Below, piece after piece: positions 1-6,568 of a stretch of DNA of 13,109 nucleotides. A program made the translations under genes and the position numbers. This DNA comes from Kiritimatiellia bacterium. Its GTDB lineage: Bacteria; Verrucomicrobiota; Kiritimatiellia; SLAD01. The stretch is taken from contig SLLF01000060.1 of the NCBI GenBank assembly GCA_007134175.1, forward strand, positions 1 through 13,109, in the 5' to 3' direction. Each line of letters starts with the position of its first letter. Position 1 is the first letter of the stretch. The notes beneath the pieces are model-generated. The model saw nothing but the letters and a program-made list of their open reading frames with translations, ran no database searches and had not been told where the DNA came from.

Positions 1-248
1 ATCGCAACGAACTAAAAGAGCTGCTACCGCGCCTATATTATGCGCACGTCTTTCATTGGTGGCCCACGTCCAAGGAACGGCGGCCGCTGGCGGAGGGTGC
101 GGTCGCGTGGGGGCCGTACCTGGATCTATTGCGCCAAGCCCCGCGCCCGATGCGGGCGATGATGGAGTATGTGCGCGACCACGACCCTGAGAACTATTTG
201 CGCGACGCTGCTACCTTGGAAAAATGGGTCCGCCCGCCAGCTCGTTGA
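1..248 (+). CDS. Sugar phosphate isomerase/epimerase-like protein, C-terminal fragment
   Basis: The reading frame is open from base 3 and ends with TGA at 246-248, giving the last 81 codons of a gene that begins outside the window. The visible protein contains a YYAHVFHWWP stretch, then RPLAEGAVAWGPYLDLL, and ends in a helical tail with the phrase DPENYLRDAATLEKW. This arrangement (a late beta strand with His and Trp residues, then a closing alpha helix and a 'xxFLxDAxxLxxW' tail) recalls TIM-barrel sugar phosphate isomerase/epimerase (xylose isomerase-like, AP endonuclease 2 fold) proteins. That is recognition from memory, not a search. The 3' end overlaps the end of tcdA on the opposite strand by 38 bp (211-248). 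Substrate and catalytic metal ligands cannot be judged because the catalytic part lies upstream. Confidence 0.6.
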   Translation, partial: RNELKELLPRLYYAHVFHWWPTSKERRPLAEGAVAWGPYLDLLRQAPRPMRAMMEYVRDHDPENYLRDAATLEKWVRPPAR

Positions 249-993
249 CCACGTGGGCTGCGGCCCGTAAACCGAAGCTCCCGGTCACAAAGCTCACGGC
301 GCCCAGGCGTCCATCGCAGTTCAAGCGCGATCCGGCTTCGTCCGCCAGCGGATGGTCTGCGTGGACGGCTGGCTGCGGGCATTCGGTGGTGGGGGCGGTG
401 CGTACCGGTTCCGGCGAGAAGACGCAGGGAACCCCGAACGGTCCCGTGGCGGGAAAGTGAAAAACGTGGCGCAATTTCTTGCGCACAAATGCCAGTAAGC
501 GGTCGTGATAGGTGTCGGCCAGATCGGCCACCCGGATAGCGCCCGGATCACATTTGCCACCGGAACCACCGCAGCAAACCACTGGGATGTTGTGTTGGCG
601 GCAGCGTGCGATCAGTCCCGCTTTGGGCATCACACCGTCGATCGCATCCACCACGTAGGCAAAGTCGCTCTGCAAGAGTGGCTCAATCGTGCGTTCATTG
701 ACGTAGCGGGGGAAGAGGTGCACCTGGCAATCGGGATTGATGGCACGAACGCGCGCAGCCAGCACCTCGATTTTGACCTGTCCGATCGTGTCATGGAGAG
801 CCTGCAGTTGGCGATTGAGGTTGCTTCGGCAAATGTCATCCGGATCCGCCAGCGTCAACGACCCGATACCGGAGCGGGCCAGGGCCTCCACCGTCCAGGA
901 GCCAACGCCACCGACGCCCACCACCAGCACGTGGGCCGTAGCCAAGCGTTGGGTGCGGTTTCCGTAGATGCGCGTGATACCCGTAAACTTCAT
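211..993 (-). CDS. tcdA: tRNA threonylcarbamoyladenosine dehydratase TcdA (CsdL/YgdL)
   Basis: E1-like (ThiF/MoeB superfamily) enzyme of 260 aa, close to the 268 aa of E. coli TcdA. TcdA uses ATP to dehydrate t6A37 in ANN-decoding tRNAs to cyclic ct6A in the cytoplasm. The protein opens with the family's RIYG phrase (8-11), followed by the nucleotide-binding GVGGVGSW (26-33), the acidic strand end LADPDD (48-53) and SNLNRQ (57-62), which matches the family's nucleotide-site Arg/Asn segment. VVDAID (114-119) and the Cys-containing segments GVPCVFSPE (187-195) and LNCDGRLGA (224-232) are also TcdA-like. The start at 993 fits the usual N-terminus. Its ATG overlaps the TGA of the small upstream ORF as ATGA, so translation is probably coupled; no strong Shine-Dalgarno of its own is visible. 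No sulfur-transfer partner (csdE) is present in the window. Confidence 0.93.
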   Translation of the reverse strand: MKFTGITRIYGNRTQRLATAHVLVVGVGGVGSWTVEALARSGIGSLTLADPDDICRSNLNRQLQALHDTIGQVKIEVLAARVRAINPDCQVHLFPRYVNERTIEPLLQSDFAYVVDAIDGVMPKAGLIARCRQHNIPVVCCGGSGGKCDPGAIRVADLADTYHDRLLAFVRKKLRHVFHFPATGPFGVPCVFSPEPVRTAPTTECPQPAVHADHPLADEAGSRLNCDGRLGAVSFVTGSFGLRAAAHVVNELAGGPIFPR

Positions 994-1118
994 GGTGTCC
1001 CGATCATGTTGTCGCCAATGGTTGGCGAGAGGGCCCGCGTAATAACTGGATTGCGCGGGTAGCGTTCAGCCCGCCAGACGCCCTGCTTCCCATCAACGGT
1101 TTGTTCTGCGTTGCTCAT
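990..1118 (-). CDS. Small 42-codon ORF translationally coupled to tcdA; possible truncated gene remnant
   Basis: A short ORF on the minus strand starts at ATG 1118-1116, preceded at a 9-nt distance by GAGGG (1132-1128), a good Shine-Dalgarno. It ends with TGA at 992-990, sharing ATGA with the tcdA start. The peptide starts MSNAEQTVDGKQGVW and ends with NPVITRALSPTIGDN plus five more residues. The last ~20 residues look like the N-terminal region of a widespread glycosidase-like family (a NPxIxP...GDNINGPSLIRVPDW pattern, from memory) that normally continues for hundreds of residues. Here the match stops just after GDN. It may therefore be the surviving 5' end of a deleted gene that now supplies the ribosome loading site for tcdA, or simply a leader ORF. 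Whether the peptide itself has a role is unknown. Confidence 0.45.
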   Translation of the reverse strand: MSNAEQTVDGKQGVWRAERYPRNPVITRALSPTIGDNMIGTP

Positions 1119-1254
1119 TATGGATTTCCCTCAACCTGATTAATCACCTGCCGATACGTGCTGCGGATAGGGGGTTGTCTCCAACCTTGTTCATGGTTCC
1201 TGCGTATGGGATGCTTAATTCAGCCCGCATCGGAATGCTGTATCGCGTGCCTCG
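1119..1254. other. Spacer between the small ORF and the end of crtI
   Basis: About 136 bases lie between the desaturase stop and the start of the tcdA leader ORF, with transcription running leftwards through it. Apart from the Shine-Dalgarno at 1128-1132, I see only a 5-bp inverted repeat (GGTTG ... CAACC, roughly 1173-1186) with a four-base loop and no T-run. This is too weak to call a terminator. No convincing -35/-10 pair for tcdA was found, so read-through from the crtB-crtI operon is possible. Confidence 0.4.
1128..1132 (-). promoter_or_regulatory. Shine-Dalgarno of the ORF upstream of tcdA
   Basis: GAGGG reads on the minus strand nine bases before the ATG at 1118. It is the clearest ribosome binding site in the tcdA transcript. 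Because the small ORF overlaps tcdA by ATGA and tcdA has no good site of its own, this site probably sets the rate for both. Confidence 0.4.
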
Positions 1255-2748
1255 TCACACGCCTTCCATGCGGAGGACTCGGCGGGCCGTCATCTCGCCG
1301 CCCAGCACGACCATTGGCATGCCGGTGCCGGGCGTGGTGCTGGCACCGACGTAATACAGTCCTTGGCACGCGCGATCATAATTCTTGGCCCGCATCGGTC
1401 CAACCTGAAACAAGGTGTGGGAGGCGCCGAAGGCGGAACCATCATAAAGACCAAAGTTCTCGGCCCACGCTTCCGGCGACCAAATATCTTCGAACGCAAA
1501 ATGGGTGGGATCAATGTGGATATCGTGCGACGCTAATCGTGCCAGAACCTGTGCGCGTACGTCGGCGACCGTCTTATCCCACTCCATCGGCCCCAACTCG
1601 CTCAGGCGCGGGGTTGGCACCAGTACGAACACAGCGGTGCACCCCTCCGGGGCCAACGACGCATCGGTTTCGGACGGCACGCTGACATAAAAAGGCAAGT
1701 TGCGCGGGATACGACCGCGTTCCAGTAGGTCAGCGAAGGAATCCTTGAAGTCGTCAGGTAAAAAGATGGTGTGATGCTTTATATTGTCCACCTTGCCTTT
1801 GATCGCCCAGTAGTAGGTGATCACACCCGGCGTCATCCTCATCTTGGTCGGCTTGGAGCGCCCGAGTAACTGTGTTTGCGTGGTGGGCACATCGACGTTT
1901 GACACCACCACCGGCCAGTCCGCGGTCGAACCGTCCTTAAACGCCAACCCCGTGACGCGACCGTTAGCGGTCACAATGCGTGCGACGCGTTTGTTCGTTT
2001 CAATCGTCACACCCCATTCGCGGGCAAGGCGCTCCATTCCTTCCACCAGCCCGTAGATCCCTCCTTTGGGCAGCCAGAGGCCGTGCGCCAGCTCGCCGTA
2101 AGGCAAAATCGAGAAGAGGCCCGGTAACGTCCAGGGTGAGCCGCCTAGATACATCGCGTAGGATCCGAGTGCTTCGCACATACGCGGATTGCGGAAGAAA
2201 CGATTCAGCTCACTGTAGAGTGAACGCCAGACCGCCGAACTGCGCATCTCTCTGACGTTCATGGCGGCGGCCCACTTGATGGGATTGTCTTCATTGCGGC
2301 GGACGAGTTTCTGGAAAGAGAGATTGTATTTGAATTCGGCATCGGCCAGAAACGCCATCAGGCCCGGCGACGAGCCGGGCTCCAGTCGCTCGCACTCTTC
2401 GCGCAGACGATCGATCTGGCTCGAAAGCGTGAAGGTACCGCCCTCCGGCCAAACAAACCGAATGGAGGGATCAACGGGGATCAGCTCAACATAATCCTCG
2501 AAGCGACGCCCCGCGGCCTCAAACAGCTCTTCGAAGACCCACGGATAGTTCAGCAATGAAGGGCCCGTATCGAAACGAAAACCGGCGCGCGCGATCAGAT
2601 TGGCACGACCGCCGACACGCGGTTGCGATTCGTACAGGGTGACTAGATAGCCGGCCAGTTGCAGGTGGATAGCAGCGCTGAGGCCGCCCAACCCGCCCCC
2701 GATGATTGCGGCGCGCCGCGGGAATGGAATTTGTTCAATCGTCTTCAT
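1255..2748 (-). CDS. crtI: CrtI/CrtN-family carotenoid desaturase (phytoene or dehydrosqualene desaturase)
   Basis: A 497-aa FAD-dependent amine-oxidase-fold desaturase of the CrtI family, which adds conjugated double bonds to phytoene or 4,4'-diapophytoene at the membrane. Visible motifs are the Rossmann GGGLGG (17-22) with Glu40 closing the ADP-binding unit, RVGGRAN (44-50), the family phrase RFDTGPSLL near residue 55, and the C-terminal FAD-binding block GLYYVGASTTPGTGMP near 462-477. The STTPGTGMP form, rather than GAGTHPGAGIP, is closer to CrtN/CrtP-type enzymes, so a C30 substrate is possible. The start at 2748 was chosen because its ATG overlaps the crtB stop as ATGA; an in-frame upstream start at 2805 would overlap crtB by about 60 bp and add 19 residues before the Rossmann fold. 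The same transcript encodes crtB, which makes the likely substrate. The gene symbol denotes the family; C30 versus C40 specificity cannot be read from the sequence. Confidence 0.87.
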   Translation of the reverse strand: MKTIEQIPFPRRAAIIGGGLGGLSAAIHLQLAGYLVTLYESQPRVGGRANLIARAGFRFDTGPSLLNYPWVFEELFEAAGRRFEDYVELIPVDPSIRFVWPEGGTFTLSSQIDRLREECERLEPGSSPGLMAFLADAEFKYNLSFQKLVRRNEDNPIKWAAAMNVREMRSSAVWRSLYSELNRFFRNPRMCEALGSYAMYLGGSPWTLPGLFSILPYGELAHGLWLPKGGIYGLVEGMERLAREWGVTIETNKRVARIVTANGRVTGLAFKDGSTADWPVVVSNVDVPTTQTQLLGRSKPTKMRMTPGVITYYWAIKGKVDNIKHHTIFLPDDFKDSFADLLERGRIPRNLPFYVSVPSETDASLAPEGCTAVFVLVPTPRLSELGPMEWDKTVADVRAQVLARLASHDIHIDPTHFAFEDIWSPEAWAENFGLYDGSAFGASHTLFQVGPMRAKNYDRACQGLYYVGASTTPGTGMPMVVLGGEMTARRVLRMEGV

Positions 2749-3785
2749 GGCAAGCAATAAGCGAGCGGAATTTTCCAGTATTTTGTGGCGGGCAGGACCT
2801 GCCATTTTTCGCGCAGGGAAATACGCTCCCGGTGTCCTAAGCCGTGTTCATTCTCGAGAATGCGTCGATTCAAACGACCATAGACATCGATGCAGGCCTG
2901 GATCGCGATGCGACTGTCGGCGGCAAAGGCATCGAGATTATCGGCGGCTCGACGATAATATTGATCGGCCTCCTGTGCCATGGTCTTCACGACTCGCACG
3001 ATACCCGCTTGATGCCCGGGATCACGGGCATCGGCCGACTTCAGGCCTTCCGCGTCCAACAGGTCGCGTGGGAGATAGACGCGATCACGATACTGATCCT
3101 CGCCGACGTCGCGCAGAAAGTTGGTGAGTTGTAACGCAATGCCGAGATCCTGCGCCGCCTTGAGGGTGCGGCTGAAGTCGTCCGGCTTCTCTGCGCCGTA
3201 GACATAGGCGAGAAAGTAGCCGACCACCGTTGCGCTCCCATACACGTAGGTTTGAATCAGCTCGTCCATGGTATCGAAACGGCGCGGCGCAATATCCATC
3301 TCCATTGCCACAAGGAAAGAGCGATAATGCTCCGGCGGGATGTTGGCGCGGCGGACGACTTCCGCGAAACCGGCCAAGAAACAGGGCACCTCTGCACGCA
3401 ATGATTCCAGCATACATTTGCACGTGAGCGCCTCTTCAAAGGCGTTCCGCCAGTCGTGCAGTCGTTGTATTCGCTGTTCGCTGCTTAAGGGGAACGTGTC
3501 CACGACTTCGTCTGGATAGCGAACGGTCGCGTAAATGACCTCCACTTGATCGCGCTTCAGTCGAGGCAAAAAGCGGCTGACGATGAAAAAACTGGTAGTA
3601 TAGCGGCGCATGACATGCCGGGATGCCCGCACCACGCGGTTCCACGCACCCTTTTCGCTGGCGGCTCGTAACGCGCCCTCGCGCGTACGCTGCTCAAAGG
3701 CGCGCCATTCGGCCTCGGTCCAAACCACTGCGCTGGATGGCAGGGAAACGGCCGACTGGTTTTGTTCTGTTACGGCTGTCGTCAT
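2745..3785 (-). CDS. crtB: Phytoene/dehydrosqualene synthase (squalene-phytoene synthase family)
   Basis: A 346-aa trans-isoprenyl diphosphate synthase that joins two GGPP (to phytoene) or two FPP (to dehydrosqualene) head to head, the committed step of carotenoid formation. Both Mg-diphosphate Asp motifs are intact: DEVVD (92-96) and DVGED (226-230), the latter in the signature LQLTNFLRDVGEDQYRDRVY. The substrate-site phrase YTTSFFIVSRFLP (62-74) is also present. The first ~50 residues are a charged extension before the conserved core, making the protein somewhat longer than the usual ~300 aa. It is first in a two-gene operon with the desaturase (ATGA overlap at 2745-2748). No strong ribosome binding site is seen before the ATG at 3785. 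CrtB and CrtM cannot be separated by eye, and the adjacent FPP-type prenyl synthase keeps CrtM open. The desaturase neighbour argues against squalene synthase. Confidence 0.9.
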   Translation of the reverse strand: MTTAVTEQNQSAVSLPSSAVVWTEAEWRAFEQRTREGALRAASEKGAWNRVVRASRHVMRRYTTSFFIVSRFLPRLKRDQVEVIYATVRYPDEVVDTFPLSSEQRIQRLHDWRNAFEEALTCKCMLESLRAEVPCFLAGFAEVVRRANIPPEHYRSFLVAMEMDIAPRRFDTMDELIQTYVYGSATVVGYFLAYVYGAEKPDDFSRTLKAAQDLGIALQLTNFLRDVGEDQYRDRVYLPRDLLDAEGLKSADARDPGHQAGIVRVVKTMAQEADQYYRRAADNLDAFAADSRIAIQACIDVYGRLNRRILENEHGLGHRERISLREKWQVLPATKYWKIPLAYCLP

Positions 3786-3956
3786 TATCCGGCACTATGT
3801 TCTCTCGATGTTAGCACAGATTGTCGGGGAAACGGGAATAACTTAACCCATAATTCTGCCTTTCGGCGAACCGGGGAAAAGAGCTGCCGCCCCTACCCAG
3901 TCCGGCAACTCGACTTATCATTTCCTTTGGTCTCGGTCCTGCGCTACGATGTTGGC
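3786..3956. promoter_or_regulatory. Divergent intergenic region between crtB and the exported redoxin-like gene
   Basis: These ~170 bases must hold the start signals of the leftward crtB-crtI operon and, if it is expressed on its own, of the rightward gene at 3957. On the minus strand, TTATTC lies upstream of a TG-preceded TAACAT (around 3810-3845), a poor match to a sigma-70 promoter. On the plus strand, TATCAT near 3916 is the best -10-like hexamer but has no partner. I see no clear repeated or palindromic operator. Treat the promoter as located here by position, not by motif. Confidence 0.35.
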
Positions 3957-4466
3957 ATGTTGCGCTGTTCTCTATGGTTAATTGTTTTTGCCGGGGCTAT
4001 TGCGTTGTCGACGCTGGCGCCTGCCCGCGCGTTCACCTTATCGGATCAATTTGGCACCGACCACTCGATTGCGTTCCCATTGGAGCGGCCGATGGTGTTG
4101 TTGGTCGCGGACCGTGGTGGTTCCTCACAACTCGACGATTGGCTGGCACCGCTGGCGGAAGGCTATGCCGATGTCCTGCACATTCAGGGCATTGCTGACC
4201 TTTCCGCGGTGCCGCGCCTGCTGCGCCCAGGGGTGAGGGCCCTGTTCCGTAAAAATGAGGCGGTGCCCATATGGATGGATTGGACGGGCGAAGTGGCGGA
4301 ACGCTTCGGCGCACAGGCGGAGGTGGCAAATGTCTACCTCATAGCGCCGAGCGGAGAAGTCCTGCACCGTGTAAGCGGAGCTTTCACAACTTCGGACTGG
4401 CAAACGCTACGGGATGCGATCGACGCATCCACCCGGCATCCAGCGCAATCAGCGCCAGACCGATAG
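3957..4466 (+). CDS. Exported thioredoxin-fold (redoxin-like) protein lacking catalytic cysteines
   Basis: A 169-aa protein with a classical signal peptide: Arg3, a hydrophobic stretch 5-21 and an APARA site before Phe26. The mature part begins FTLSDQFG, like the opening of AhpC/TSA-redoxin proteins, followed by a strand PMVLLVAD (45-52) where CxxC should come. Here that place reads RGGSSQLDDW (53-62), without cysteine, and the only Cys of the whole protein is in the signal peptide. The late strand NVYLIAPSGEVL (125-136) with a following GAF...W...L helix completes the fold, but the residue where the cis-proline usually stands is Ala/Asn. It is therefore likely a non-redox periplasmic thioredoxin-fold protein; its role is unknown. 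The ATG at 3957 was chosen because it places the signal peptide at the N-terminus; the frame is open further upstream. The end overlaps the cruF-like gene by 83 bp on the opposite strand. Confidence 0.72.
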   Translation: MLRCSLWLIVFAGAIALSTLAPARAFTLSDQFGTDHSIAFPLERPMVLLVADRGGSSQLDDWLAPLAEGYADVLHIQGIADLSAVPRLLRPGVRALFRKNEAVPIWMDWTGEVAERFGAQAEVANVYLIAPSGEVLHRVSGAFTTSDWQTLRDAIDASTRHPAQSAPDR

Positions 4467-5103
4467 CTCCCGCCAACCACAAGCCTGAACCGAAGGCGAT
4501 CAGGGTGAAGAACAGAATGATGCTGAGGCCCAGCCAGCGCGCCATCGGGTTCCGCTCCGCAGGCTTGCGGAAGATCGCGAACAGGATGAGGCTGACCAGA
4601 TACCAACCGGCAAAGTTGGTCCATGGGATATCGTAGTAGCGGCCCCCCTCCACCCAACTCCAGAAATTCAAGGTATGCGCGGCCAGCGGATCGATGATGA
4701 GGTCAATGGCGGTTAACCAGCACGCTGCGCGTAAGGGACAACGCACGCGCATTTGCCGCACGTAGGCAAACAGCAGTAGCCAGGCCGCTGCGAGCACGAG
4801 CGGGACATCGAAGAGTTTGGGAAAGAGCACGGCGGTGTACTCATAGACTCCGAACGGGAAACCGGTGGCCACGCCCAGCATTTCGACACCGAAGCCAATT
4901 AGACCTGCAACCAGCAGAACGATGCGCTCCGAGGCGGGCGCGTAGGCAAGCAGCAGGATCGCCGCGATGGTCAAATACATGGGCGCGGTCCACGCGACAT
5001 GATCAGGCGGACCGCCCATAAACAGATAGGACGCGACACCGCCTGCCCAAAGGAGGCCGTAAAAGGCGATCAGTCCCCACCGAACGATTTTGTTAACTTT
5101 CAT
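4384..5103 (-). CDS. cruF: CruF-like carotenoid biosynthesis membrane protein (carotenoid 1,2-hydratase family, DUF422)
   Basis: A 239-aa integral membrane protein with about seven hydrophobic segments (roughly 9-28, 40-55, 60-80, 97-114, 127-142, 163-178, 191-222). The family hallmarks are visible: VEMLGVATGFPFGVYEYT (73-90), where CruF proteins have an Glu-x-x-Gly...Gly-x-Pro-Phe-Gly-x-Tyr core, AIDLIIDPL (132-140) with the two Asp of the DxxxDP motif, FWSW (147-150) and IPWTNFAGW (159-167). CruF enzymes add water to the 1,2 double bond of a psi end group of acyclic or monocyclic carotenoids, creating a tertiary hydroxyl that can be glycosylated. Its location directly after a CrtD-type desaturase and a glycosyltransferase fits that order. 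The gene starts within the end of the desaturase gene (11-bp overlap), so translation is probably coupled. It is shorter than cyanobacterial CruF (about 300 aa), and the substrate is inferred. Confidence 0.8.
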   Translation of the reverse strand: MKVNKIVRWGLIAFYGLLWAGGVASYLFMGGPPDHVAWTAPMYLTIAAILLLAYAPASERIVLLVAGLIGFGVEMLGVATGFPFGVYEYTAVLFPKLFDVPLVLAAAWLLLFAYVRQMRVRCPLRAACWLTAIDLIIDPLAAHTLNFWSWVEGGRYYDIPWTNFAGWYLVSLILFAIFRKPAERNPMARWLGLSIILFFTLIAFGSGLWLAGAIGLALIALDAGWMRRSHPVAFASPKL

Positions 5104-6568
5104 GTTGTACCACCAATCTGGCGGTGATATCCGCCGACATTAGAACCGTTGGCGTGCCGCCCCCCGGATGGGTGCTGCCGCCAACATAATACAAGCCCGG
5201 CCACCGCTTGGACCGGTTCGCCGGCCGCAAAAACGCACCTCGCCAACCATGCGACACCTGCCCATAAATCGCGCCACCGGGCATCGCATATCGCTGGGCA
5301 ATGTTCTTTGGCGTCCAAACATTCGATACCGCAACATCAGCCCTTATGTCGGGGAAGCCGGAACGACTTAACCGATTAAATACACGGGCGCGGGCTTCCG
5401 CAATCATCGCGCCATCCCATGCATCCTGTTCATTGGCAGGTGCATTGGCCATCACAAACATGACTTCGCCGGTCTCCGGCACCATGCTGCGATCACTCCG
5501 ACTCGGCATGTTGATGTAAACGGTGGGATCATCCGGAAACCGTCGCTCATCAAACAACTGGCGGAATTCGGTTTGATAATCAGCGGAGAAGAACACCTGA
5601 TGATGGGGTTGATCCGGCCGGGTGGATTTGAGACCGAACAAGAATATCAGGCCGGACAGCGAGCGTTTCGCCTCGGGTAGCGGTTGCGCGCCGGGCCGTC
5701 CCAAGAGCGTATCGGTCCATGATGCGTCACCGTTCATGATCACGGCATCCGCTTGGACGACTTCACCGTTCACGAGTTGCACGCCCGTGATCCGTTGCTG
5801 TTTGCGGGTGATACCGGTCACGGCTGAATTCAGGTGGCAGCGCACGCCGCGTTCCTCGCCTAGCGCCAGCAGCGCTTCGACGATGCGATAGAGTCCACCT
5901 TGCACATGCCAGCCTCCGAAGGCGTATTCCACGAAGGGGATAACGGCAAGGGTGGCAGGCGCTTGGTAGGGCGACGAGCCGACATAGGTCATGTAGCGGT
6001 TAAACAACTGGCGCAGGTGCGGGCTGCGGATGTAGTGCTGCAGGGTGCGGGCATAGTTGCCCCACCCTCGTCGAAGCGGCATATCGCGTAGTGCGCGGCC
6101 ACTATCCCGGTCGGGCGGCTCGAAGGGTGAACGCTTGAAAAAGGTCGCCTGCGACACGTTGAAAAGTTTTGCGCCCAGTGCCATGAATGCCAGGAAACCA
6201 GAGGCGTCCCCCCCCTCGAGCTTGCGCACCGTTGGAAGCCAGTCGGGCAGGCAACCGGTGTGCACAAAATGGGTGCCGTCATCGTAATGATAGGAAGCAA
6301 TCGGTTCGACGCGATGCAAGGTGAGATGATTGCTCAATGAGCTGCCAGCGGCCGCGAACAACTCCTCGAACACCCAAGGCATGGTGATCAGTGACGGCCC
6401 GGTATCAAACCGATAGCCTTCCGCGGTCCAGCGATTCATTTTGCCACCGGCGGTCGCGGCTTGTTCGTGGATGTCGACTTGCCAGCCTTGTGCGGCGAGG
6501 CGCAAGGCAACGCCTAGGCCACCCAGCCCGGCACCGATCACAACCGCCCTTTTGGGAGGGCTACTCAT
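5093..6568 (-). CDS. CrtI/CrtD-family carotenoid desaturase (second paralogue)
   Basis: A 491-aa FAD-dependent carotenoid desaturase with Rossmann GAGLGG (12-17), Glu35, TAGGKMNR (39-46), YRFDTGPSLITMP (52-64) and the C-terminal FAD block GLYYVGGSTHPGGGTP. The GGKM and DTGPSLxTMP variants resemble 1-hydroxycarotenoid 3,4-desaturases (CrtD) more than the first desaturase does, which agrees with its position between a glycosyltransferase and a CruF-like hydratase. CrtN-type activity (C30 desaturation or terminal-methyl oxidation) remains possible. The start at 6568 is supported by the ATGA overlap with the glycosyltransferase stop and by the Rossmann motif starting at residue 8; the open frame reaches 6760, but that extension would lie inside the upstream gene. 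It shares the PWVFEELF.AAG phrase with the desaturase at 1255-2748, so the two look like paralogues. Confidence 0.85.
   Translation of the reverse strand: MSSPPKRAVVIGAGLGGLGVALRLAAQGWQVDIHEQAATAGGKMNRWTAEGYRFDTGPSLITMPWVFEELFAAAGSSLSNHLTLHRVEPIASYHYDDGTHFVHTGCLPDWLPTVRKLEGGDASGFLAFMALGAKLFNVSQATFFKRSPFEPPDRDSGRALRDMPLRRGWGNYARTLQHYIRSPHLRQLFNRYMTYVGSSPYQAPATLAVIPFVEYAFGGWHVQGGLYRIVEALLALGEERGVRCHLNSAVTGITRKQQRITGVQLVNGEVVQADAVIMNGDASWTDTLLGRPGAQPLPEAKRSLSGLIFLFGLKSTRPDQPHHQVFFSADYQTEFRQLFDERRFPDDPTVYINMPSRSDRSMVPETGEVMFVMANAPANEQDAWDGAMIAEARARVFNRLSRSGFPDIRADVAVSNVWTPKNIAQRYAMPGGAIYGQVSHGWRGAFLRPANRSKRWPGLYYVGGSTHPGGGTPTVLMSADITARLVVQHES

Noticed and set aside
505..1062. Long plus-strand open frame (185 codons) opposite tcdA
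   Set aside because: It lies antisense to the clearly homologous tcdA gene; its residues follow from the high G+C third positions of the other strand, and no family is recognisable.
1173..1186. GGTTG ... CAACC inverted repeat as terminator between crtI and the tcdA leader
   Set aside because: The stem is only five base pairs and no T-run follows on either strand.
2749..2805. N-terminal extension of the first desaturase
   Set aside because: It would overlap crtB by about 60 bp, and the ATG at 2748 shares ATGA with the crtB stop, the same arrangement as at other junctions here.
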